This document shows, one piece after another, positions 46,662-56,714 of a DNA stretch of 64,000 nt. Position numbers and translations under genes: made by a program. The first letter of the stretch is position 1; every line of letters starts with the position of its first letter. A model generated the notes under the pieces. The model did no database searches and was not told the origin of the DNA. It was given only the letters and a program-made list of their open reading frames with translations. The DNA lies in contig NC_080672.1 in assembly GCF_030247195.1 (NCBI RefSeq), forward strand, positions 399,917,037 through 399,981,036. The letters run 5' to 3'. The DNA comes from Topomyia yanbarensis (Eukaryota > Arthropoda > Insecta > Diptera > Culicidae).

Positions 46662-48579
46662 CAGTGGCGTAGCCAGAAATTTGGTTTGGAGGGGGTTTTG
46701 ATGAAAATCGCAAATTTTTTGAAAAAATGCTAAAATTTAATATGAGTTTGATAAATTATTGAAAACTCAAAAACATAAGTAGTCTAACAGATGTCATTCC
46801 AGTCTATAAACAAGAAGGATCAACATGGAACAGTTTTCAAACCTCTATAGATTATTTCCTTGTATAATATGTCAATGAAGTCAAAAATTGCGATCTTTTA
46901 AAGTGGGATAAATGATCTAAAAAAATTTCAACGTTCAAGATCACCTAATATAATAATCCTTGACTTTGAAGGTTTGACAACTTCGGGAAGTTATCAACAT
47001 AAAACAGCGCCTGCTTTGATATAGAAATTTTAGTGATTAACTCTCATAGAGGTAATTATGGTGAATTAATTTTTCAAAAATATTAAGAGACATGGTGCCT
47101 TCAGCAAAGTTTTTGATAATGTCATTTCAAACAATTTTGTTGAAAATATGAAGGCTACATGAATTCAACATATAGGGATTTAAATGGACTGGGCCTGCTA
47201 TATTTCTTCTTAGTGAAGAAAAATTTAGGTGAAAACTATTTTTTTCTGCGCTACGGATAAAATTGTTTGAAACAATCATTGCGAGTTGAGAACACAAAAC
47301 CTATAACTAAATTATGGATGGATGGAACTGAAACTTGCGTTTCGACTTCATCTCATCAGAATCCGACACTAACTTGGTGGGCGGACTAAGCTAGCGCCGA
47401 ATTGATGCTAACTCCTGAAAATGGAATCACTCTTTGGGTTTTTGAGTCCTTTTAATATCTGGGAATTATTTGTTTTAAATCCAGTTCCCTTATTTTTTTT
47501 TGTAAGCTTCAAAGGCACCTTGAACGCAATGTGAGTTTATTATTTAATTACCGCAGAAGAGATTTATCAAATACAGTAATTTCAGAATAGCTTGTGTAAA
47601 GGTTTTCTACTACTATATTTCGATACTCTGAATATGTGGGATATTTATGTCTTTGACAAAGTTGTTAGAAATAGCACTTTCGAAAACTTTACTGGAGACA
47701 TTAAGTCTCGACCCAAATTTGGCTGAAGACTAATTCATGTCTATAATTACTTCTAGGAGGATTAACCGTCAAAATTATTCTATCAGAAGATGAACAGATT
47801 TACGTTTTGAAATTCTTCAATGTTACTTAACATCGAAATTTGGCAGTTTCGAATGAATGTGATCGTGACCGTTAAAAATTTATCGAGCATTAATTTTACT
47901 TTTCTTCATTAGTCAACCTCACAACTTGCAGTACTAGTACGTAGCACACAAAATTTTAGTACGCCATTCATTGCATCCTGCTAAGAGGCTATTCATATAG
48001 TTGATAATATAACAAAAACCCAATGCTCGTAAAACCGATCCTCACCTGCTAGAGACAAAATTACATCAGCTTTCAACTAGTTTCTGAAATGTTATTCTTG
48101 TTGTTAACCATATTGAATTGTTGTCTAAACTCTACACAATCTAAAAAAATACATTTTCAGCAAATGTTGAAATGTATGTAAGTTTTCGGTAAACAAGCTT
48201 ATGTTTTATATGCAATCAACCTATTCAAATTTAGATTCCCATTCGAAAAATTGTCTCTAATCCATATTTTGAAGCATCTTTCCAAAAATGAGCTCATAAT
48301 AATTCAGATAGTTATTTTATTTTACATTGACGTAATTTGACAACTATGGGATTTTGGCTAAGAGATAAGTTACAAGATCCCCTTCCCACAATTTTCCATA
48401 AGTTCTCATGACGCTTTAAACACAGTTCTCAATGTAGTGATCAGAGAATATTTTTCCAAAAATATTTTGTGGAATATTAAATTAAATTCGTCAGCATCAA
48501 TTTTTTTTTTCATTCCAATTAATTTTGGTTTGGGGGGGGGGTGTAACCCCCAAAGCCCCCCCCCTGGCTACGCCACTGA
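46662..48579. mobile_element. 1.9-kb non-autonomous hAT-type element
   Basis: The left end CAGTGGCGTAGCCAG and right end CTGGCTACGCCACTG are perfect inverted repeats followed inward by G-rich or C-rich runs. The flanking 8-mer gttcaagg is identical at 46654-46661 and 48580-48587 (if the trailing A at 48579 is counted as element). Removing the insert restores the LINE frame across SWFK and GMDKVCDFIR. No transposase frame inside; it contains a copy of the 100-bp dispersed repeat. Confidence 0.9.
47336..47450. repeat. Dispersed 100-bp repeat, copy 3
   Basis: cgacttcatctcatcagaat, ccgacactaacttgg, ggactaagctagcgcc and attgatgctaactcc match 35263-35360 and 36971-37080. It lies inside the hAT-type element. 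Confidence 0.7.
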
Positions 48580-48790
48580 GTTCAAGGGGATGGATAAGGT
48601 ATGTGACTTCATTCGGAGCTATCCTAACATTGTTGTCCGACCTCTCTTCATATTCCCTGATACGGTCTCTGCTACTCTGATGTTGAAATCAGATCCTCTT
48701 GTGTATATATTTTTGTTTCTTCTTGTTTCAATTGTTAATCAAATTCATAGTTCGTGCTGTAAAAAACATTGTTTATCTTGTCTTTGAAAA
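48580..48790 (+). pseudogene. LINE remnant, 3' tail after the hAT insertion
   Basis: FKGMDKVCDFIRSYPN continues the post-RNase H region of the LINE at 44593-46661. The codons for SWFK lie at the other side of the hAT insert, with the target duplication between. The usual SRLMSNHYTLD-like continuation is not recognisable, so the tail is decayed. The 3' end is uncertain. Confidence 0.7.
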
Positions 48791-49896
48791 TATTTCTAAC
48801 TGCATCCTTTAGTCTGAATAAAAATGCACTAATATTTTTTCTGCATATCTATCTGAATTCCTTGTTTTGAGATGTAGATGTGTCAAAATATATTCCCCTT
48901 AGTACTACTAAAAATAATTTTTAATTTTAAACAAATCCTAATATTTATACCATATTGTCGAGAAATTTAAATTGTATGCTAAAAAAATTTGCACCTTAAT
49001 AAAAAAAAATGAAATTATTGGGCATCGAGAAGTTCAGACGCATGCATTTTGTGCGCAAGACAAATATGCGGTTAATTTCAGGTTTTAGTTTGTTCCAAAC
49101 TTTCGAGTGGATATTTCCCCTCTCTGTTGTTTTCGAGTGGGTAGTACTACCCATATTACCCACGGTATCCGCCGGCCCTGCATACGAGTTATATTCAAGG
49201 CTTTTAGCCATTACTCGTCGGATTGAGAATACCGAACAGCCAATTTCACGTGCCATAGATCTCATTGACCTAACTGAATGATTTTCAATCAGTTTTCAAT
49301 TTTTTGATCCGGTTCCGCCAAGCCGTATTAGAACAGCACTTATACTGTTCCGAGTAGGCCTGTACGATGGTTTATCACTTTCCCAAGCCATTTTTAATAA
49401 AACACTATTATTTCTGACACATTTACCGACCGAACTATCTTCTTTACACTTGCATTTGCGCAATAATACGAAAACTTGTTTGTTTACATCTGACAGAATA
49501 AGATATGAAGTGCTATTAAATATATCTGAATGATGTCCGCAAGTATGATAAATTACTATTTGAAGCTTACTGCGCAAATTCGTCACGCAGCTTGTATATC
49601 TCTCTTTCTAAAAAGCTAATGTTGACACTAATTTGGTGAAATGGGGAACTATATTTTTTAGTGAAAAGATGACTCATCCTATGGACTAAAATTCTTTCAA
49701 GCATAGTATTCAACGAAAGGCAACCATTATTTGGATGCGATTAACGACTCAGCAATATGCGTAATTAGGCCACATGCAATACTGACTCAGGCCTGACTTC
49801 GTTAAAAGTTTAGGAACTTCTGCGAACAAAGCTAGACTGATTTGCGACCTTCGACAAAATTGTAGGGTATAAAATTATTTTTCCTATTCTCACGTG
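48791..49896. other. Spacer, nothing recognised
   Basis: Overlapping frames of about 90 residues at 48996-49586 on both strands show no domain. Confidence 0.4.
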
Positions 49897-51183
49897 CAAT
49901 GATAATTTGACGTATGCAGTTGCGTTGCGTTGCGTTGCGTTGCGAAGCACGGTGCTATTCGTAGATTGCATACTAACGATTATCATGTTGCCTATAGGTA
50001 GTTCAACTCATCTTGCTTGTGAGATAAATGATCGGGAATGAACTTTATCTCTTATGAGTTCAGTAAACCAATAGCATGAGAATCGTTATTGCCGGCCACG
50101 ACCATCTTCACCGATACTTAGGATAGGGTAGGAAATGTTGATGTAATACCTACTTAAGGAAGGCCCCCGACTCAGCGACGCTTCCATAGGTATTACGGAG
50201 TTGGATTGAAGGACAGGTACAGGTCTAGGATTCGCCACAAGCAGGCAATGCGACCACAAAATGAATTTGTTTTATGCGGTGGGATGGTTAATCTCCGAGT
50301 ACACGTATACTCAGAGCAAAAAGATATTTAGTTATGATTTTTCTTGTATTTAAACTCTGGATAGCCGGCCATCGAGAGTGATTTAGTTTTTCCCCAAACC
50401 ACAGCAATTTGAACTCCAAACAGCCGGCCGTAGGAGTATTGCTAAAAGCGCGAGCTAGTCTGATATCAATATTCGTTTGAGAATTGTTTAGTAGGAACAA
50501 AACTCAAGAGTATTTTTAATATGCACTTTCATTGCTGTTTCTCTACTAACGATTGAATAAAATGCCAACTCTTATGCGATCAATGTTTGCGCGAATTATT
50601 ATGCTGACTGAACTACACCTTGAGCGGTACAAAACAAGCACTACCCAAGTACCCAAAACAAACCGAGTTTGTACGTCGGACATACAATCAACTACGCACG
50701 CATATAGTTTTTACGCTAAAAGATTTTTTTAATTTTTTTTTTCGTGTCATGACAGCGTTTTTGCACATAACATGTTAATCTTCTAGATTTGGGGTTATAT
50801 GCACTTGTTTCCGCGCGCGATTCAGGTGTTTATTGCAATTCGACGGTCTGACACATATCTTGGTAAGAGAAATAAATCTCAGCTTCAGATGCCTACGGCG
50901 GAATATGGCCAAAATTCGACAAAAAAGAAAAAAAAAATATCTACAAAGCATATGTTATGTGGCGTCATACTCGATTCATACAACTCCGATCGAAGTAAAA
51001 TTCAAATTTGCCCAGTCATATCTGAGAAAAGTGAGTGACATTATTTCTTACAATTGAACACCGCATCATCTTTAATAGAAACCCTGTGCATATAACTGTC
51101 GGCGTGTAGAAATGGGAGTATATAACAAAGGTCGTCGAATTCTCGCCAGACGCTGTAAACAATGATAATTTGACGTATGCAGT
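49897..51183. repeat. Segment flanked by identical 24-bp direct repeats
   Basis: caatgataatttgacgtatg plus cagt occurs exactly at 49897-49920 and 51160-51183. A partial inverted copy (gcatactaacgattatcatg) lies at about 49967-49986. The left copy is followed by a (gcgtt)n tract at 49920-49944. The interior has GC-richer words near 50090-50200 and no coding domain. It could be an element with long direct repeats or a local duplication. Confidence 0.5.
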
Positions 51184-53129
51184 GTCGCCTACAAACTAAT
51201 AAGTTTCCTTATTATAAATATTTAAATTACATACCAATTTAAAGAACGTTGGTCCCGTAGCCAGACTAGTCCGCTTTGGATCCAAATTAGAGCTGACACT
51301 CCTGCTGCGGCTAAGATCAGGGGTAGATCGATTCAATTTTCGAAGATACATTTTTTCTGAATTCCGCATATCAGTTTCATTCTCTTCGAAATGGAAAGAT
51401 GTTTTTCCCTGTGAACTTCACTGCATGTCTCAAGGTATGAAATTAACCTTCTAACTACTAAATTGCCGACAGTTAATTTTAAGTGAGTTAATAATGTATT
51501 GTATAATTCAACCAGCCCGGCCTTATCTGAATTGGTTAGACACTTTTGGCAAGATTACTGACCGAAGAAATTTCTTCAACAACTGAAAATCAATTACAAA
51601 GTCCATCCATAAATGAAAATCATGAATAATTCATCTTGGAACGATTCTTGAACAGCCTGCGAAGCTCATCATTCATACACTTCTCGGAACGTAGGACGAT
51701 TCCTCCAGCGAACAATCTCCATACCTAGCGGATGTTCCACTCGACAGCCAAGTAGGGTGTGAAATCTGCGAAATCATTCGGACGAACACCCCAAATCTAA
51801 TAACATTGGAATTCAGCGAACGCATAAATTTCTTTGCCTGCTCCGATTTGCATATTTTGTACATAATTTTCATGAACAGGTCTGCAGTGCAGTTCAGAAG
51901 GTAATGTGCAGGTCTTTGAAACCAGTTTGAACTGCAGTCAGGCAGGATTCTAAGTGTTCAGTAGAATCTAAGACACTAACTCTGCAAATTGTCCCGTACA
52001 CTAATAATAATCTGTTGCGAAGTGGATATTTAGGACCAAGTGCTGTAACGAAATATAATACCTGTCATTACTTTTGCTTTTTATATAATTTTCAGCGTTT
52101 CTTTTGCACTTTCGGTGAAAAATGAACTACAGATTTACGGGCATAAGTAAGTTACCATACAAAGTAAAACAGCCGGCATATCTTCCTCTTCCTACTCTTC
52201 GAACGATTTCATAAAATTTTTGGACCAGCAGACAACTCGCAATCAACTAAGACAGGTCACCTGTCCCCATTCGTTTTGACACCCGTCCCTCCTAGTCCTT
52301 TCGATGGGTTGGGATTCTTAAAACCACTCCAGACTGTATCGATTTTTCAGATTATTTAGAAGCACTCTTCTGGTAACATTTTGCAGGACATTTTTCAAAT
52401 TTTCTTTTTTACTGAATTGTTTGCTGTTCCCGGCCTCGATCAACATACCGTCTCCAGAAGTGGTTTGCGGTATGGCTTCCGATATACATAGGGAATGAAA
52501 AACAATATTGCTACACTGTACAAGTGTGCTAATATTGAGTTTGTAGCAAATAAGATTGAAAATTGCTGTTATCTTCGTTTATTGGTTCGGCGGATGAAGG
52601 AAGACAGCAAGGCCCTAATAGATTTGTGTTCCGCGGTGCTTGTGGTTTGTGTTGAAATACGACTGGAGCTACTGCGGGTTGCCGAGCCCAGATTGTTGGA
52701 AAAAAGTGAAATGTATGGCAGAGTTAATTTCACTTTATGGTTGAATACACTTAAGCTTGAGCTTTTTTTGTATCCTTCGAGCTTCCCGTCGAGGTTCATT
52801 TATTTATTACCAGGCTGGGTATGCTCGACTGGTTCTAATATATTTCCGCCTCGCTAACCGGAAGGATTATTTCTAATGAAGAACCGAAAATGGTGATTCG
52901 CAAGCGAAACAGCCGAGGGAAGGGGTGGCATCGGTTTCAGACTACTTCAGGAAGCGGAATGGGGCTATTAATATTTTCGACTAACACGAAACTGACATTT
53001 GCAGATTTGTTTCAGCCTATTTATGACGAAGGTTATAACGCTCCTTTGTGAATTACATTTACATTTCTTGTTTTTTCTGAAAGTTTTTTTTTTGATTTTT
53101 GCAAGTTAAATGAAATACAAAGAAAATTT
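51184..53129. other. AT-rich spacer, nothing recognised
   Basis: Frames at 52495-52857 (plus) and 52569-52799 (minus) overlap and have no recognisable domain; no repeat pair seen. Confidence 0.4.
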
Positions 53130-53436
53130 ATTTACTTATTTATTTATTATTTTATTTGTTTTCATCTGACCTAGTTGGTCTTAATGAATGTGGGGAAGCT
53201 AATTCGAGTGAAACATTTAGGCTTCTCAAATTGTCATATAAACCCCTATCTTTTCAATTGAATACACAATACAGAGCTTAACAATAAAAAGAGAAGAAAT
53301 ATAACGAAAACAAATTAATACAATAAAGTAAACAAATGTAAAAATATAAAAAAGCAAAAAATAAAAATACAGATTAAAAAGTCATCAGTAAATATCTGGC
53401 AAATCAGAAACTCCTTTAGAGCTGGTTCTTGAAGGT

Positions 53437-53836
53437 GACATTTTATTGCTCCATTTTGTAATACCGTGGAACATTTTTGTCGATATTATGGAACATATCG
53501 ACGTGTTTTAATGTACATTGTGAATATTCTATGGATCAATGTCAGTTAATTTATGGTGCAAAATGTATCATTTTATGGAACATTTCCAATATTTTTATGG
53601 GGCATTGGTTGATTTTAATTACTCTTTTATTACTATTTTAGTACTCTTTTGCAACCATTTTATGGTTCAATTTTACATAATCTATGGATCAAATCACCCT
53701 TTTTTATGGATTATTCACACTGTTTTATGAATTTTCAGTTTTGTTTTATGGAACATGGACAACTTTTTAATTGATCGTTTTACAATTCTTTATGGATTAT
53801 TTTAAATATTTTATATGCAAAAGTATATTTTCCCGA
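53437..53836. mobile_element. Single arm of the foldback element
   Basis: It matches 9133-9490 nearly base for base (gacattttattgc, gtaataccgtggaac, gatattatggaacatatcg). It ends in atgcaaaagtatattttccc, the complement of the left terminus of the element at 7791. The core with hairpins and the other arm are missing. Confidence 0.88.
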
Positions 53837-54072
53837 AATTCGTTTTCTTATACTCCTCGATTTTTGCTGAACACAATTGCTAGGATATAAGAATTTCCAC
53901 TGCCTAAAACGAAGGGTTCTGACAGGAACTAACCCCATATTCCGCAAGTAAGCCCCTCTCGGAGACTACACCATCAATCTCTACTTCCCGGACGGGTACG
54001 TAGACAAAATACATTTTCATATACGCCTGAGTTTTGTTTAGTTATATCACGATATATCGATGATGTTAAATG
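53837..54072 (-). pseudogene. LINE ORF1 fragment matching 44593-44760
   Basis: The plus strand at about 53975-54072 (accatcaatct, gacgggtacgtagacaaaat, cacgatatatcgatgatg) is the complement of 44600-44705 with roughly one difference in seven. On the minus strand it is the same ORF1 5' region. A 979-bp MITE interrupts it at 54073, and sequence after the MITE (gtatat, ttcgg) resembles the continuation seen at 44580-44600. Confidence 0.75.
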
Positions 54073-55051
54073 CCCAAGCAACACGGTATGTTGATAAGCT
54101 GTTTTTACAACACCAATGTCAAACATTAAATTGTGAAAATATTCGTGCAGCAAGCGTTATTCAACTGTTATGCAATTAAAAAAGCGCAGGAGGTGGAGCT
54201 TATAGGCAACATGTTCATTTGTTCCGAATGATGTAGCAAGAATCATAATAACAACAAAGATTGTTGCAATAATGCAAGCGATTGCTTTGAAATCAACTTT
54301 GTCGAAATGAAATGAAACTTAATCTGTTTTATGAAATTGTTATGCAAACAAATCATAAATATTACGTCCACAGTCAAATATGACAATAGTATTAATATGG
54401 GTGAAAATGTATAACCAATAAAAATGAATCGAGTAATTTTTGAAATTTGATATTTTTAAAGGGCCTTCAAACAACGTTGATATAAACTCAATAAATTTTA
54501 TACTTATTTTGTGAATTATTTATCGTACACAAAGCACTGTGTTCAAATATGCTTTTTTCGAGAGTAATAAAAAATTTGAAGCATATTATTGATGAAAATT
54601 TAGGATTTTAATCCAAAGATCTAAACATATTAACTTTTCGTCAGCAATTTTTTTAGAGAAATATTTCATTCTATCAATAAATATGACGGTTGTTTTTATT
54701 TCTAATATGCTACAAACTCAAGTTGAGTAAAAGTTTTATAAGTGTATCTAGAATAAAGTTTGCTGACAAGTTGAATAATAATGTCACCTCCAGTTTTCGC
54801 GATGATGCTTGCAACAAAATTGTTTTAACTGCGCAGTAGAGTCACAAACACGTTGCAAACAACATCCATAATATGTGTCAAAGTTGATTGTTTCAGAAAA
54901 CATTAGAAATACAAATAAATAACTAAGATGTAACGTGCAACAGCTGTGTTTCACACATGCAACTGTAGTGTTTTTTGCAATTTTGTTGTCATTTTAATGC
55001 AACAAATAACTTTTGTTGTTTTTCTAGAACATGTTGCAAGTGTTACTTGGG
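54073..55051. mobile_element. 979-bp MITE with CCCAAG(C/T)AACAC ends
   Basis: CCCAAGCAACAC at the left and GTGTTACTTGGG at the right are inverted repeats with one mismatch. They continue inward as tatgttg / (complement) gcaacatg words, and TG flanks both ends. The terminus is the one used by the 97-bp MITEs at 20392 and 39775. The interior contains caacaa and gttgcaa words in both orientations and no ORF. A paralogous LINE sequence at 44593 shows the uninterrupted site. Confidence 0.8.
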
Positions 55052-55119
55052 TGGTATATCTTTGGTTCGGTAGGTTTGTATTCAAAAGTAGATTAATCTG
55101 CATTATTTTTTTTAAGTCA

Positions 55120-55729
55120 GAAACTTCTTTAGAGCTGGTTCTTGAAGGTAGTAGAATGTGGCAGATATGAAGCGAATCGGATCATGATCACAATACGGAG
55201 CGCTCCTGTGTTCCAACAGCAAAAAGCTTCGTTGACGGAGTACACGTTCCGGTGCATAGATGTGGAGTTGACCCAATAATTCCGACGTATCTAACTCTCA
55301 TAGAAAAATCTTAGCAACGAAAACAGTTTGGGCTACTCTTCTTCTCGTTTCAAGCGTGTGTAAACCTAATAATCTACAGCGGTCTTCATATGGCGGAAGA
55401 TTAATAGGGTCCTGCCACAGAAGACGTCTTAATGCATAACGAACAAATTTTCTTTGAATTGCTTCAAATCTTGCTATGGAGTTAGTTTCCAATATCGACC
55501 GTACCGTATGCGCAGTACAGTGAGCGAAGACAAAGAGGGTCGTCAAATTCATTCTAAATTTTAAACATGAATCCCATCTGGCGGTTTGCCTTGTTAATAA
55601 TATAGTCGAGCTGAATCCAAAGTGACTCCAAAGTCGCACACTTGTAGTACACGCTCTAGATTTTGATCTCCAATACAGTAGTCGTATGAAATTGGCTTGT
55701 GCTTTCGATGATACGATATTGCACTGCAC
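55120..55729 (-). pseudogene. Jockey-like RT C-terminal region
   Basis: RSILETNSIARFEAIQRKF, ALRRLLWQDPINLPPYEDRC and LLGLHTLETRRRVAQT are the conserved C-terminal blocks after the RT thumb. Beyond a stop near 55298 the minus strand still reads LLGQLHIYAPERVLRQR and YLQEPALK near 55120-55150. That last block is duplicated at 53404-53436 on the other side of the insertion. Confidence 0.85.
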
Positions 55730-56221
55730 TTGTGACTACTAATTGTAAACGAGTTTGAGAAGTACCAGTCATTGAAAGTGTTCAAGAACTGTTGTAAAGC
55801 TAAGCAATCCCTGATGGTCTTGACGATCATGTATAATTTAACGTCATCAGCGTAGAATATACGACATCCCGGTTGTAATACTGTAGCTAGATCATTGATA
55901 AAGAGTGTGAATAAGAGTGGGCCCAAATTACTTCCTTGAGGAACACCCGAGATGTTCGAAAAATCTAATTTTTACTACAAGCGTTCGATCTCTCAGATAT
56001 AATTCGAGACAACGAATCAGATCAGAAGACACTCCTAATAATTTCATCCGCTCCAGAAGTATTGGACGATCAGCTCTGTTAAATGCTGATTTCAAGTCGG
56101 TATATACAATGTCAATCAGAGCAACAGCGTCCATATATCGTGAACAGAATGACACAATAGCCATTACAGCTATTACAGATTCGGAAAGTAGACAAAATTT
56201 CACGAAAGATTCAATCAACAT
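55594..56221 (-). pseudogene. Jockey-like reverse transcriptase fragment
   Basis: Frame 55928-56221 carries VYTDLKSAFNRADRP (motif A aspartate) and LGVSSDLIRCLELYLRDR. A frame change near 55926 leads into GPLLFTLFINDLA (motif B region), RIFYADDVKLY (motif C with both aspartates), CLALQQFLNTFNDWY and ITIS-type downstream blocks such as YDYCIGDQNLERV. Confidence 0.88.
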
Positions 56222-56241
56222 AAACTGAAACTATCGCGTGA

Positions 56242-56511
56242 TTAACGGCTGTTCACAGAACTGCGATCGTTTCTATAAACAGCATTTGTGTCGCCAAAAA
56301 GCTGACGAGAATGAATCCTATCATAAGAACAAATATGTCGTATTGGGAAGAAGAGGAAGACATAATCGATTTTTGTGCGCAGGCCTCGTACGTTCTGGTA
56401 ATAAATCGTCAGTGTACCATTCAAGTCTGCGTCAAGAGTCGATTTCTGACATTCCTCCACATCATTACCAAAGATGATCGTCGGATAACCCATACTCCTG
56501 AGAGTTGTCAT
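56242..56511 (-). pseudogene. Jockey-like endonuclease N-terminal fragment
   Basis: LTIYYQNVRGLRTKID is the first block of LINE apurinic-type endonucleases (asparagine of strand 1). QLFGDTNAVYRNDRS is a later block from the same domain; the residues between are shortened and include no catalytic glutamate. The frame stops where the internal deletion begins. Confidence 0.8.
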
Positions 56512-56599
56512 TATTTGAGAGACGAGCAGTACCAGTCGAAGCTTCAGCAGGACATATACTGCTGTTTATGTTACCTGCCTTTTTTTACCTGACGGAATA

Positions 56600-56714
56600 A
56601 CGCTGCATACTGATTGAACATTGATAAAACAGGTGAAGCAGGCAAATATGGGGCGGTTGGAGATTTGTACGTACCAGAAATTGTGTAGCTGGACGCACTC
56701 ACGTCACTGAGTGA
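56600..56714. other. Short spacer
   Basis: Nothing recognised between the LINE and the palindrome-rich block. Confidence 0.3.

Larger units (their letters stand above)
53404..55149. repeat. 33-bp direct repeats flanking a 1.68-kb composite insert
   Basis: 53404-53436 and 55117-55149 are the same 33 bases (tcagaaact.ctttagagctg onward) with one difference. Both are the end of the LINE ORF2. The 1680 bases between them are a foldback arm, an ORF1 scrap and a 979-bp MITE. The flanking repeat is therefore a target-type duplication or a template-switch duplication made when the composite arrived. Confidence 0.75.
53130..56511 (-). mobile_element. Jockey-like LINE, internally deleted and split by a composite insertion
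   Basis: Minus-strand order is endonuclease start (about 56511-56242), RT (56221-55594), C-terminal region (55729-55120), then after a 1.68-kb insert a 3' untranslated part (53436-53130) ending in an A-rich tail with taaa repeats, seen on the plus strand as ttatttatttattatttta. A junction at about 56225-56245 joins the middle of the endonuclease to the RT palm, a large internal deletion. Confidence 0.85.
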
